Shown one piece after another: positions 1-9,709 of a stretch of DNA of 64,000 nt (its first letter is position 1; every line of letters starts with the position of its first letter). This DNA comes from SM23-32 sp964434535 (lineage in GTDB: Bacteria > Planctomycetota > Brocadiia > SM23-32), in contig CAYSWA010000008.1 in NCBI GenBank assembly GCA_964434535.1, positions 31,915-95,914 of the forward strand. Reading direction: 5' to 3'. The position numbers were made by a program, and so were the translations under genes. The notes under the pieces are model-generated. The model was not told where the DNA came from, did no database searches, and saw only the letters and a list, made by a program, of their open reading frames with translations.

Positions 1-548
1 GCCATGGCCAGCGAGCGGGCCCGGCGCTGCTGCTCGGGCAGGTCGGCGGCCGCCTCCACCCGAACGATGACGCTGTACGGCTTGGCGCGGGTCATCTTGA
101 CGAACTTCTCCAGCACCTTACCCCCGCTCTCGGTCACCTGCGTGCCGGTGCCGAACAGCTCGACCACGGGGATGCGCACCACCAGCGCGCCCTTCAGGTC
201 CTGCAGGCGGGCGATGTCGATCTCCGTGTAGTGGTGCTTCATCTCCTGGATCAGCTCCGCGGTCTCGGTCGGCGGCTTCTCGGCCCCCTCGCTGTCGAGC
301 CGGGAGGACATGAGCCGGCGCTCGTCGGGACCGATGCTGTCCTGGCCCATGGCGGCGTCGAACATGCCCAGGCGCCTTCCCCCCGTGGTCAGCCCCACGC
401 TCAGGTGCTGGAAGCTCTCGGGGTCGGGAGTCGAGAACGTCAGCAGCAGCACGAAGAAGGTCAGCAGCAGCGTGACCGAATCGCCGTAGGTCATCATCCA
501 CACCGGCGCCCCGCCCTGCTGCTCGTCGCCCTGGCTTTCGGGCTCCAT
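1..548 (-). CDS. motB: Flagellar motor stator protein MotB (3' part cut by window edge)
   Basis: MotB pairs with MotA to form the ion-conducting stator anchored to peptidoglycan. The visible 182 residues start with a short cytoplasmic tail and a single membrane helix (about residues 23-40, 'DSVTLLLTFFVLLL'). The Asp at its start (D23) matches the ion-binding Asp of the family. A periplasmic linker follows, then the start of an OmpA/MotB-type peptidoglycan-binding domain. The ATG overlaps the stop of motA as TGATG, so the two are translationally coupled. The C-terminal half of the binding domain lies outside the window. Confidence 0.93.
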   Translation of the reverse strand, partial: MEPESQGDEQQGGAPVWMMTYGDSVTLLLTFFVLLLTFSTPDPESFQHLSVGLTTGGRRLGMFDAAMGQDSIGPDERRLMSSRLDSEGAEKPPTETAELIQEMKHHYTEIDIARLQDLKGALVVRIPVVELFGTGTQVTESGGKVLEKFVKMTRAKPYSVIVRVEAAADLPEQQRRARSLAM

Positions 549-1315
549 CAGGCGGCCCTCCCTGCCTCGCGTCGCCCGGGCGCCAGGAAGGAGGTGAGCC
601 GGTCCTCCAGCACGCTCGGGTTGATGCCGGCCTGGATGCCGCGCAGGCCCTCGATCATCATCTGGCGGACGGTCTCCTCCTCCTTGCTGCGGGTGGTGAG
701 CTTGCCGGCGAGCGGGATGAACAGCAGGTTGGCCAGCAGCGCGCCGTAGAAGGTCGTCAGCAGCGCCGTGGCCATGCCGACGCCGATCTGGCTCGGGTCG
801 TCGAGCTGGCGCAGCATCTGCACCAGGCCGATCAGCGTGCCGATCATCCCGAAGGCCGGGGCCGCCTCGCCCATGAAGGCCAGGACGTTGGCGCCGAGCT
901 TGTTGCGGCGCTGGAGGGTGTTGAGCTCGATGAGCATCTGCTCGCGGATCTGGTCGCCCTCGGTGCCGTCGATGATGAGCTGGAGCCCCTTGGCCAGGAA
1001 GTCGTCGTCGCAGTCGGTCATCGGCCCCTCCAGGGCGAGCACGCCGTCGCGGCGGGCGATGCGGGCGAACTCCGACATCTCGGAGATCACCCGCTCGGCC
1101 GGCGGGATGCTCACCGCGAAGGTGCGCTTGACCACGCTGGCGATCCGCAGCACCTCGGCCAGGGGGAAGTGCACCAGCGTGGCGCAGACCGTGCCGCCCA
1201 CAGTGATGAGCACGGCCGGCACGTTCACGAACGCCCCCGCCCCGCCGCCGATGAAGATGGCCCCGGCGATCAAGACGAAGCCCGCCACCGCGCCCAGCAT
1301 CGTCGCTATGTCCAT
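548..1315 (-). CDS. motA: Flagellar motor stator protein MotA
   Basis: A 255-residue polytopic inner-membrane protein of the MotA/PomA/ExbB family, of normal length. Two N-terminal hydrophobic helices lie at about residues 5-50 and two more at about 145-200. The conserved motif 'PAFGMIGTLIGLV' marks the third helix, where the family Pro lies close to the MotB Asp. The large loop between helices 2 and 3 is the expected cytoplasmic, rotor-facing domain. It is the penultimate gene of the flgB operon and is coupled to motB by overlapping stop and start codons. The sequence does not show whether H+ or Na+ is used. Confidence 0.95.
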   Translation of the reverse strand: MDIATMLGAVAGFVLIAGAIFIGGGAGAFVNVPAVLITVGGTVCATLVHFPLAEVLRIASVVKRTFAVSIPPAERVISEMSEFARIARRDGVLALEGPMTDCDDDFLAKGLQLIIDGTEGDQIREQMLIELNTLQRRNKLGANVLAFMGEAAPAFGMIGTLIGLVQMLRQLDDPSQIGVGMATALLTTFYGALLANLLFIPLAGKLTTRSKEEETVRQMMIEGLRGIQAGINPSVLEDRLTSFLAPGRREAGRAA

Positions 1316-1317
1316 CC

Positions 1318-2055
1318 TCAGCCCTCCCGGTCGGGGCTCTGGCCCACGCGCTTGAGCCGGTCGGTGATCTCGGCGCTCATCGCCGGGTCGCTCAGGGCCA
1401 GGGCCTCCAGCGTCTTCGCCGCGCTGCGCTCCTGCATCAGGTAGACGATCTTGACCACGGCGTCCTGCTTCTGGTTGGCGTACATCTCTTTGAGCACCTG
1501 CGCCGCGCTCTCCGGGGCCATCTTGCCGTAGATGTCGGCGGTCTTCTTCAGGTTCGTCTCCTCGCTCTGCTCGATCAGCACCTGGCGGCCGGCCAGCTCG
1601 GCCTGGCGCGCGGCCAGCTCGTCCCTGAGCGCCACCAGCTCTTCCTTCTCCCCGGCGAAACGCTCACGGAGGGCGTCGCGCTCCTGCTTGATCTGCTGCT
1701 CCCAGCCGTCCAGCTCGCGCGCGCGACGCTCCAGCTCGCGCAGGCTCCCCTCGTAGTCGGCCACTTTGCGCTTCAGCTCCTCGGCCAGCCGTTCCAGCCG
1801 CGCCTGGGGCCCGAAGCGCAGGAACGGCGCCTCGCGCCCGGCCGGCAGCGGCGCGGCTGCGGCGGCTTCGGCCGCCGCTTCGTCCGGCTCGGGCCCTGAG
1901 CGCACGGGCAGCAGCGCCCCGACCAGCGGCAGCTCCGCGAGCCCGGCGCGTTGCGGGCTCAGGCCCCCGCGCACGCGCACGACGACGACGAGGCTGGCCA
2001 CGAACAGGACCAGCGCCACGACCAGGACCCCCGCGACGACGGCGGCTTTCTTCAC
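1318..2055 (-). CDS. MotE-like flagellar protein with membrane anchor, coiled coil and MgtE-N-like domain
   Basis: Residue 1 is followed by a hydrophobic segment (about residues 3-28). Then comes a Pro/Ala/Glu-rich stretch, a long charged coiled coil (about residues 85-165) and a C-terminal alpha-helical region with 'KTADIYGKMAPESAAQVL', typical of the MgtE intracellular N-domain shared by MotE/FliG-like flagellar proteins. MotE-type proteins are thought to act as chaperones or anchors for the stator, and the position between fliJ and motA fits. GTG at 2055 is preferred because it overlaps the fliJ stop as GTGA. A TTG 30 bases upstream would extend the protein by 10 residues inside fliJ. The family call is firm, the exact role inferred. 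Confidence 0.75.
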   Translation of the reverse strand: MKKAAVVAGVLVVALVLFVASLVVVVRVRGGLSPQRAGLAELPLVGALLPVRSGPEPDEAAAEAAAAAPLPAGREAPFLRFGPQARLERLAEELKRKVADYEGSLRELERRARELDGWEQQIKQERDALRERFAGEKEELVALRDELAARQAELAGRQVLIEQSEETNLKKTADIYGKMAPESAAQVLKEMYANQKQDAVVKIVYLMQERSAAKTLEALALSDPAMSAEITDRLKRVGQSPDREG

Positions 2056-2504
2056 TGTGCGCCCCCGGCTCTGGCGTACTCCCACGCGGTGTGCAGGTCC
2101 ACCGCCCGCTCCTCGTTCTTCTCCTGCTCGGCCTCGAACTCGGCCCGAAGCCTGTCACGGTACTTCTCCAGGACCTTGCGCGACTGCATCATGCGCTGGA
2201 GCCGCCGGCGGACGTCCTCGCGCTGCTCGCCGAGGGCGGCGATCTGGCGGCGGGCCGCCTCGATCTGTCGGCGCAGGTGGCGAAGGTAGTCGGCGCAGCG
2301 GCGGTTCTCGTCCAGGTCGGCCCGCTCGCGGGCCGCCCGCGCCTGCTGGAGGTTCTCCTCCCGGCTGCCCTCCAGCTCCGCCAGGGCGCGCCGCGCGCGC
2401 CGGAGCCGGCGGTCGGCGCCGGCCAGCTCCACCTCCAGGCCCCTCTGCTGCCGGGCGCGCACGTCGAGCACGTTCTGGTAACGGAAGCGGAATCCGCCGG
2501 CCAT
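2052..2504 (-). CDS. fliJ: Flagellar export chaperone/ATPase stalk protein FliJ
   Basis: A 150-residue, almost entirely helical and highly charged protein that starts with the family-typical 'FRFRYQNVLDVR'. It continues as a coiled coil rich in Arg, Glu and Ala. FliJ sits in the centre of the FliI hexamer and helps deliver substrates to the flagellar type III export gate. It is identified by size, coiled-coil character and its place directly after fliI. A GGAGG lies just upstream of the ATG. The low sequence complexity alone would not prove identity. Confidence 0.85.
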   Translation of the reverse strand: MAGGFRFRYQNVLDVRARQQRGLEVELAGADRRLRRARRALAELEGSREENLQQARAARERADLDENRRCADYLRHLRRQIEAARRQIAALGEQREDVRRRLQRMMQSRKVLEKYRDRLRAEFEAEQEKNEERAVDLHTAWEYARAGGAQ

Positions 2505-2530
2505 CTTCCCTTCCTCCTTCTACCTTCGCC

Positions 2531-3859
2531 CTACAGCGTCCAGCGGTCGGTTATCAGCTTGAACTTGGCCAGCGCGCCCGGCAGCGGCTCGCGCTCGCCG
2601 ATGCGCTGCCTGAGGAGGGCCTCTATCTCGGGCATCAGCTCGATGGCCGTGTCGATGGCCTCGCTGGTGCCCCGGGTGTAGGCGCCGATCTTGATCAGGT
2701 CTGCGGCCTCCTGGTAGGTGCTCAGGATCGCCTTGAGCCGGCGGGCCACGTCGAGCTGCCCCTCGTCGACGACGTTGCGCATCACCCGGCTGACGCTGCC
2801 CAGCACGTCGATGGCGGGGTAGTGCCCCCGGTCGGCCAGGTGGCGGGCCAGCGCCACGTGCCCGTCCAGGGTAGCCCGCACGGTGTCGGCGACCGGCTCG
2901 GTGAAGTCGTCCCGCTCCACCAGCACGGTATAGATGCCGGTGAGGCTGCCCTTCTCGCAGTTGCCGAGCCGCTCGGTCAGCGAGGGGAGCAGCGAGAAGG
3001 CCGACGGCGGGTAGCCGCGCGTGGTCGGCGGCTCGCCGGCCGCCAGGCCGACCTCGCGCTGCGCGTTGGCCACGCGCGTGAGCGAGTCCATCATGTAGAG
3101 CACGTCCATGCCGCGCTCGCGCAGGTACTCGGCGATGGTCGTCGAGGTGTAGGCGGCCTTGATCTTCAGCAGCGGGGGGGCGGCGGCGGTGGCGACGACG
3201 ACCACGGACTTCTTCAGCCCCTCGGGCCCGAGGTTCTGCCTGATGAACTGGCCCACCTCGCGCCCGCGCTCGCCGACCAGGGCGATCACGTTCGCCTCGG
3301 CCTCCGAGCCGCGGGCGATCTCGCCCAGCAGCACGCTCTTGCCCACCCCGCTGCCGCTGAAGATGCCGACGCGCTGGCCCTTGCCCAGGGTCAGCGCCAC
3401 GTCGATGGCGCGGATGCCGGTGCGGAAGACCTCGGTGATGGCGGCCCGCTTGAGCGGGTGGGGCGGGGGCCTGTCGATCGGGGCGTGGTGGGGGCAGATC
3501 AGCGGCCCCTCGCCGTCGATAGGCCGCCCGAGGCCGTCCAGCACGCGGCCCAGCAGGTTCGGCCCCAGCCCGACCGAGAGGCCGACCGGGCAGGAGACGA
3601 CGCGGTCGCCGGCCTGCACGCCGTTGAGCTTCTCCAGGGGCATCAGGATGGTGGTGTCCTCGCGGAAGCCGATCACCTCGGCCTTCACAGTGCGCCTCGA
3701 TCTGGCGTTGCGGTGGTGTATCTCGCAGAGGTGGCCGACGCCGAGCACGGGGCTGCGGGCCTCGACGATCGAGCCGGCCACGCGCGTAACCTCCCCCTCG
3801 TAGGCGAGGCAGTCCACCTCGCTGATCAGCTCCTCGTAGTGGCGCAGGTCAAACGCCAT
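2531..3859 (-). CDS. fliI: Flagellum-specific ATPase FliI
   Basis: The export ATPase of the flagellar type III secretion system, a homologue of F1-ATPase beta. The 442 residues hold an N-terminal beta-barrel domain, the Walker A motif 'GSGVGKS' (about residues 163-169), the segment 'MMDSLTRVANAQREVGLAAG' and the family signature 'EPPTTRGYPPS'. All catalytic motifs look intact. The ATG at 3859, preceded by GGGGAAGG, was chosen. A GTG four codons upstream is also possible. The start overlaps fliH by 11 bases. FliI works with FliH and FliJ, its operon neighbours. Confidence 0.96.
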   Translation of the reverse strand: MAFDLRHYEELISEVDCLAYEGEVTRVAGSIVEARSPVLGVGHLCEIHHRNARSRRTVKAEVIGFREDTTILMPLEKLNGVQAGDRVVSCPVGLSVGLGPNLLGRVLDGLGRPIDGEGPLICPHHAPIDRPPPHPLKRAAITEVFRTGIRAIDVALTLGKGQRVGIFSGSGVGKSVLLGEIARGSEAEANVIALVGERGREVGQFIRQNLGPEGLKKSVVVVATAAAPPLLKIKAAYTSTTIAEYLRERGMDVLYMMDSLTRVANAQREVGLAAGEPPTTRGYPPSAFSLLPSLTERLGNCEKGSLTGIYTVLVERDDFTEPVADTVRATLDGHVALARHLADRGHYPAIDVLGSVSRVMRNVVDEGQLDVARRLKAILSTYQEAADLIKIGAYTRGTSEAIDTAIELMPEIEALLRQRIGEREPLPGALAKFKLITDRWTL

Positions 3860-4481
3860 CGCCTTCCCCACTTCGCTTCATCAGGCTGTTGCGTATGCGT
3901 TCGAGCCGTCCCGGTATCTCGGAGAAGACCTTGCCCGAGTCGGTCTCGATGCAGCACGAGGCGAGGGGGATCGACTCGTCGGGCACGGTGGTGATGCGCG
4001 TGGTGCCGAAGGTCTTGCCCAGCCGCTGCACGGCCGCCTGGGCCAGCTCGTGGTCGCGCGGGTTGACCCGCAGCACCAGCGCCCCCTTGCTGCGCACGGC
4101 CTGCAGGGTGGAGCGGACCACCTCGCCGATGCGGTAGCGCCCGTTCTCGATCTCGCACTGGAGCACCTTCTCGGTGATGCTGAGGCTGAAGGAGACGATC
4201 TGCTCCTCGCTCGCCTCCAGCAGCTCCTCCCGCTCCTGCTTCACGCTGCCGATCAGCGAGGCCAGCTCATCCAGCCGCCGCTCGATCTGCCGCTCCTTGC
4301 GGGCCAGATCGGCCTCGCGACGGGCGAGGGCCTCCTCGCGCTCGTCCAGCTCCCGACGCTGGCGCGCGATGCGCTCGATCTGCTGCGCCGAGGCGCCCTC
4401 GGAGCGGGCGCGGGCGGCGCTGCCTCCCCGCACGCCCCTGAGCGCGCGATTGAGCCGGAGCCGGGCCGGGTCACTCGACAT
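3849..4481 (-). CDS. fliH: Flagellar assembly protein FliH
   Basis: FliH regulates FliI and docks the ATPase complex to the C-ring. The 210-residue protein has a charged Arg/Glu coiled-coil N-terminal half (residues 30-95) and a globular C-terminal domain ('LALRVNPRDHELAQ'-like, seen here as 'LVLRVNPRDHELAQAAV') typical of FliH/HrpE/YscL. The ATG at 4481 overlaps the end of fliG by 11 bases. The family is divergent, so the call rests on this C-terminal domain plus position between fliG and fliI. Confidence 0.88.
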   Translation of the reverse strand: MSSDPARLRLNRALRGVRGGSAARARSEGASAQQIERIARQRRELDEREEALARREADLARKERQIERRLDELASLIGSVKQEREELLEASEEQIVSFSLSITEKVLQCEIENGRYRIGEVVRSTLQAVRSKGALVLRVNPRDHELAQAAVQRLGKTFGTTRITTVPDESIPLASCCIETDSGKVFSEIPGRLERIRNSLMKRSGEGDGV

Positions 4482-5499
4482 ACTGCTCGTCCCCCATCTC
4501 GACCACCAGGTCGCCCTCGCGATACATGCGCCGCGCCTGCTTCATGATCTCCTCGCGGGCGGCCTCCACCTCGGAGAGCGGCACGCGGCCGGCCATCTCG
4601 CGCTCCTCCTCGACGCGCTCGCGGGCGCGCTGCGACACGTTGTTGTAGAAGAAGTCCCGGATCCGGTCCGGCGCCCCTTTGAGCGCCATCGCGATCTGGG
4701 CCACCTCCACGTTGCGCAGAAGCTCCTGCATGGACTTGGTGTTGACCTTCAGCAGGTCCTCGAAGGTGAACATCAGCCGCTCGACCAGCTCGCCCATCTC
4801 GGGGTCGCGCTCGGCGATCTGGGTCAGCACCCGTTCCTGCGACTCTCGGTCCAGCGTGGCGACCATGCGGGCCAGCTCCTTGGCCCGCCGCTCTTCGGAG
4901 GCCATCTCCGCGTCGGGGCCCATCTCCTCCAGCTTCTCGCGGAATCCGGCCATGACCTCCTCGGCGATCTCGGGCGGCACGGTCTCGGTGGAGATGATCC
5001 GCTCCACGACGGCCTCGCGCTGCGTCTCCTCCAGCAGGTTCAGGATCCGCCCGGCCTTCTCGCCGTCCAGGTGCGAGAGCAGCACGGCGACCGGCCGCGG
5101 GCTCTCCCGGGCCAGCACGGCGGCGAGCTGCTCCTCGGGCGCCTGCTGGATGAACTCCAGGGACGAGACCTCCTCGCCCTCCTTCTCCTCCTTCTCGCCG
5201 CCGCCCTCGTACATCAGCCGCACGGCATCCTCGCCCCGGGCCCGTGCGAGCACGCGGCGGAATCGCTCGTCCGGCGCCCCGAGGAAAAAACCGCCCTTCC
5301 TCTGGCGCAGGAAGAAGCCGTGCAGCGCCTCGCGCTTCTGCTCCTCGCCTATCTTGGCCACATCCAGGCTCTCGGCCGCCTTGCGCAGCTTGGCCAGCGA
5401 GCTGTCGCTCATGTGCCTCAGCAGGGCGGCGGCCTGCTCCTCCTGCAGCGACATGACCAGCATGGCCGCCTTCTGCGCTCCGCTCAGCTCACCCGCCAC
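4471..5499 (-). CDS. fliG: Flagellar motor switch protein FliG
   Basis: FliG is the C-ring protein that links the MS-ring to the stator and carries torque-generating charges. The 342-residue product has the expected N, middle and C domains. The middle-to-C part contains 'LMFTFEDLLKV', a family hallmark, followed by the charged torque helix near 'SMQELLRNVEVAQIAMALKG'. It starts with GTG, preceded by GGAGGAGTAA. It lies six bases after fliF, as in most flagellar operons. Length and motifs are normal. Confidence 0.95.
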   Translation of the reverse strand: MAGELSGAQKAAMLVMSLQEEQAAALLRHMSDSSLAKLRKAAESLDVAKIGEEQKREALHGFFLRQRKGGFFLGAPDERFRRVLARARGEDAVRLMYEGGGEKEEKEGEEVSSLEFIQQAPEEQLAAVLARESPRPVAVLLSHLDGEKAGRILNLLEETQREAVVERIISTETVPPEIAEEVMAGFREKLEEMGPDAEMASEERRAKELARMVATLDRESQERVLTQIAERDPEMGELVERLMFTFEDLLKVNTKSMQELLRNVEVAQIAMALKGAPDRIRDFFYNNVSQRARERVEEEREMAGRVPLSEVEAAREEIMKQARRMYREGDLVVEMGDEQYVE

Positions 5500-5505
5500 G
5501 GGCCG

Positions 5506-7080
5506 TTACTCCTCCCCTTCCACCCAGCCTTCGAGCATCCGCCCCGCCGCCTCGGGGCTCTGTTGCACGAACTTGGCGATCTCCCGGCGCACCAGCTCGT
5601 CCTGGCTCAGCCCGCCCGGGCCGCCCTCCCCGCCGGCGCCCATCACCTCCGGCACCACCACGCGGCGCGGCGCCGCCGCCGCCACCGCCTTCATCACCCG
5701 CCTCGCCACGAACAGCAGCACCAGCCCCAGCGCGCCGATCGCGAAGTACTGCCCGGCCCCCGCCACCCAGCCCGGCGCACCGCCGCCGACCTCGGCCAGC
5801 TCCGCCCCGGCGGGACGGAAGCCGGCCTCGACGATCTTCAGCGTGTCGCCGCGCGATTCGTCGATGCCGACGGCGTCCTTGATGATGCGCGAAATGTCCT
5901 CGATGGTCGGGACCGGGCCGCCTGCCGAGCCGCCCTCGCCGCCGCCCTCGCCGCCGCCGCCGCCCCCCCCCGAGGTGTCCACGAACGCCGCCACGCTGAG
6001 CCGCTTGATGGTCGCCCCTCGGTCGACGGTCTCGGTCAGCGACTCGCTGACCAGGTAGGAGGTGTCGATGTTCTCCGTCTTGGTCTCGTCGCCGCCGGCC
6101 GGCGCGGCGCCGGCCGCCTGCTCCTCGCCCGGCACGTTCCCGGCCGCGCCGACCGCCCCGCCCGCCTGGCCGCCACCGCGGCCGACCGACTTGCTGCTCT
6201 CGATCCGCTCGCTCACGACGACCCGCCCGTCGGGGTCGTAGGTGCGCTTGGTCTCGCGCATGTCCTTGAAGTCGAGCTCGGCGCTGATGCGCACCTCGCA
6301 GCGCCCGTGGCCGAGCAGCCTGGCCAGCATCGTCTCGGCCTTGCTGGAGAGGTAGGCCTCGACGCGCTGGCGGTAGGCGAACTGGTCGTCGGCGGCCATC
6401 TCCGGGCCGTCCTGCTCGGCCCCGGCCAGCAGGTTGCCCTGAGCGTCGGTGATGGTCACGTCGGCCGGCGCCAGGCCCTCGACGGCCGAGGCCACCAGGT
6501 TCGCGATGCCGAGCGCCTCCTCGCGCGGCAGTCGGGCCCCGCCCCGCGTGACCACCAGCACCGAGGCGCTGGCGCGGCCCTGGTCCTTCTTGAACAGCGC
6601 CCGCTCCGGCATCACCAGGTGCACCCGCGCGTAGGAGACCGACTCGAGCGAGGTGATCGTGGTCGCCAGCTCGCTCTGGAGGGCGTTGAGGTAGTTGACA
6701 CGCTCGGCGAACGGGGTCATGCCGATCTTCGGCTCGCGGAACGCCTCGAAGCCCAGGCGGCCGCCGGAGGGCATGCCCTTCCCGGCGGCGGCCATGCGGG
6801 CCTGGTGGATCTTCGAGGACGGCACCAGCACGGCGCTGCCCTCCTCGCTGACCCGCGCCCGGATGCCCGCGTCCTCCAGGCTCGCCACCAGCGCCGCGCA
6901 GTCCTTGGCGCTCAGCTCGGTGTAGAGGATCCGGTAGTCGGGCGCTCCGGCCCAGATCACCGCCGCCACGACGGCCCCGACGCTGAGGAAACACAGCAGC
7001 GCCAGGATGATGCGGTGCCCCAGGGAGAGCCGGCCCCAGGGGGAGCTGCGCTGCTGCGCGGCGGCCTGGAATTGACCCAT
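5506..7080 (-). CDS. fliF: Flagellar M-ring protein FliF
   Basis: FliF forms the MS-ring in the inner membrane. Of 524 residues, a first membrane helix lies at about 24-46 ('IILALLCFLSVGAVVAAVIW') and a second near 440-462 ('YFAIGALGLVLLFVARRVMK'). Between them are the ring-building motifs, including the 'VARVHLVMPE'-type segment seen as 'SYARVHLVMPERALF'. The C-terminal cytoplasmic tail binds FliG. A run of Gly and Glu (about residues 365-385) is a low-complexity insertion in the periplasmic part. It lies between fliE and fliG, three bases from fliE. Confidence 0.96.
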   Translation of the reverse strand: MGQFQAAAQQRSSPWGRLSLGHRIILALLCFLSVGAVVAAVIWAGAPDYRILYTELSAKDCAALVASLEDAGIRARVSEEGSAVLVPSSKIHQARMAAAGKGMPSGGRLGFEAFREPKIGMTPFAERVNYLNALQSELATTITSLESVSYARVHLVMPERALFKKDQGRASASVLVVTRGGARLPREEALGIANLVASAVEGLAPADVTITDAQGNLLAGAEQDGPEMAADDQFAYRQRVEAYLSSKAETMLARLLGHGRCEVRISAELDFKDMRETKRTYDPDGRVVVSERIESSKSVGRGGGQAGGAVGAAGNVPGEEQAAGAAPAGGDETKTENIDTSYLVSESLTETVDRGATIKRLSVAAFVDTSGGGGGGGEGGGEGGSAGGPVPTIEDISRIIKDAVGIDESRGDTLKIVEAGFRPAGAELAEVGGGAPGWVAGAGQYFAIGALGLVLLFVARRVMKAVAAAAPRRVVVPEVMGAGGEGGPGGLSQDELVRREIAKFVQQSPEAAGRMLEGWVEGEE

Positions 7081-7083
7081 CGC

Positions 7084-7389
7084 TTACACCTGCATCCGCA
7101 TGATCTCTTTGTAGGCTTCCAGCAGCTTGTTCCTGACCTGCATCATCAGCCGGAAGCTCAGGTCGGCCTCGCTCATGGCGACGATCACCTCGTGGAGGTT
7201 GCTCCTCTGGCCCGTCATCAGGTCGCGCACGGCCTGCCCGGCCTTGCCCTGGAGGGCGTTGACCTCGCCCAGGTGGCGGGCGAGCAGCTCCTTGAACTCC
7301 TCGGCGGCCCCCCCGGGGCGCGCCGGCTCTCCGCCCTGGAGGCCCCGCAGGGGCGCCGGGCCGTTCGGGTTGATCGGGGATGATTGCAT
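7084..7389 (-). CDS. fliE: Flagellar hook-basal body protein FliE
   Basis: FliE is the small adaptor joining the MS-ring to the rod. The 101-residue product has a variable N-terminus and the conserved helical C-terminal half, with 'EVIVAMSEADLSFRLMMQV' and a closing 'KLLEAYKEIMRMQ', as in FliE proteins. No signal peptide is present, as expected for an export-apparatus substrate. It sits in the invariant flgB-flgC-fliE-fliF order. Confidence 0.94.
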   Translation of the reverse strand: MQSSPINPNGPAPLRGLQGGEPARPGGAAEEFKELLARHLGEVNALQGKAGQAVRDLMTGQRSNLHEVIVAMSEADLSFRLMMQVRNKLLEAYKEIMRMQV

Positions 7390-7395
7390 GGGCGT

Positions 7396-7797
7396 CTACC
7401 TCAGCAGCTTGAGCGCTTCCTCGCAGATCTGGCGGAACTTGTTCATCGCCGCCAGGTTCGCCTCGTAGGCGCGGCTGGCGGTGAGCATGTCGATCATCTC
7501 CAACGGCACCTTGATGTCGGGCATGGCCACGAAGCCGTGCTCGTCCGCGCCGGGGTGGCCGGGCTGGTGCACCATCCGCGCCGGCGCCGCCGAGGGGAGC
7601 ACGTCGTCGACGCGCACGCCGTTGAGCCCCTCCATCAGCGTGCTGAAGACCACGTACTGCTTGCGGTAGGGCCCGCCCTCGGGCGTCTGCGTGGTCTCGG
7701 CGTTGGCCACGTTGTTGGCCACCACCTGCATGCGCACCCACTCGGCGTGCAGGCCGGAGGCGGATATGTTCATCGTGCGGAACAGCGCGTCGTTCAC
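7396..7797 (-). CDS. flgC: Flagellar basal-body rod protein FlgC
   Basis: A proximal rod component of 133 residues. The N-terminus has the rod-family pattern 'NISASGLHAEWVRMQVVANN' with 'VANAETTQTPEG'. The C-terminus ends in the D0 helix motif 'ASRAYEANLAAMNKFRQI'. GTG at 7797 was chosen because a GGAGG lies ten bases upstream. The next in-frame ATG (residue 9) would remove part of the D0 helix. It follows flgB by 20 bases. Confidence 0.94.
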   Translation of the reverse strand: MNDALFRTMNISASGLHAEWVRMQVVANNVANAETTQTPEGGPYRKQYVVFSTLMEGLNGVRVDDVLPSAAPARMVHQPGHPGADEHGFVAMPDIKVPLEMIDMLTASRAYEANLAAMNKFRQICEEALKLLR

Positions 7798-7817
7798 GGT
7801 CGTTTTCCCTCCAGGGC

Positions 7818-8174
7818 TCAGCGGCCCTCGATCGCCGCCCTCAGCTTGCGGATGCGCCCGCCGAGCACGGCGAGGTAGAGCCGCATGCGCAGCACGTTCT
7901 TGTTCAGCTCGGTCAGCTCGCGGGCAAGGGTCACGTCGTTGCCGTCGGCCGCCGCGTCGCGGAACAGCGGGCGGTAGAGGTCGGCGGCGATCCGCTTGCC
8001 CGGCTCCAGCCCGCCCCGCTCGTCCAGGATGCGGTCGAGCTGCTCGCTGAAGCGCAGCCGCCCCGTGCGGTAGCCGGGCGTGTTCAGGTTCGCCAGGTTG
8101 TTGGCGATCAGCGCGTGGTTGCGGTCGGCGTGCGCGAGCAGGCCGACCAGCGCGTCCGAGTTGAGCAGGCCCAT
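7818..8174 (-). CDS. flgB: Flagellar basal-body rod protein FlgB
   Basis: FlgB is the first rod protein, with 118 residues here. It contains the rod signature 'NHALIANNLANLNTPGYRTG' near residues 19-38. The C-terminal helix is 'ELTELNKNVLRMRLYLAVLG', which corresponds to the family D0 helix. ATG at 8174 has GGAGG nine bases upstream. It is the first gene of the long basal-body/export operon, and a sigma-54 type promoter lies about 50 bases upstream. Confidence 0.93.
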   Translation of the reverse strand: MGLLNSDALVGLLAHADRNHALIANNLANLNTPGYRTGRLRFSEQLDRILDERGGLEPGKRIAADLYRPLFRDAAADGNDVTLARELTELNKNVLRMRLYLAVLGGRIRKLRAAIEGR

Positions 8175-8221
8175 CGGCGAATCCCTCCGTTCCGACGGCG
8201 CAATCGCAGACTTCGCTTGGG

Positions 8222-8237
8222 TGCAAAAGGGGTGCCA
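8222..8237 (-). promoter_or_regulatory. Sigma-54 (RpoN) promoter for the flgB operon
   Basis: Reading the minus strand, TGGCAC (8237-8232), five bases, then TTGCA (8226-8222). This matches the -24/-12 consensus with GG and GC exactly 12 bases apart. The predicted start is near 8211, giving a leader of roughly 37 bases to the flgB ATG. The preceding operon ends in an NtrC-family activator, which such promoters need. Confidence 0.85.
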
Positions 8238-8332
8238 AAGACGCGACAGTGAAGGAGTTCCGAAGGCCCCTGGACGCCCCTGAGGCCGAGCAGGGCCAGC
8301 GGGCGGCGCGCGGGCGGAACAAACTGCCGCCC

Positions 8333-9705
<1,373 letters not shown>

Positions 9706-9709
<4 letters not shown>

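Noticed and set aside
4174..7383. Long open frame of 1069 codons on the plus strand opposite fliH-fliE
   Set aside because: It is antisense to six well recognised flagellar genes, has no family motif, and long antisense frames are expected at this GC content. The same applies to the frames at 36947-40519, 59933-63091 and 43884-46220.
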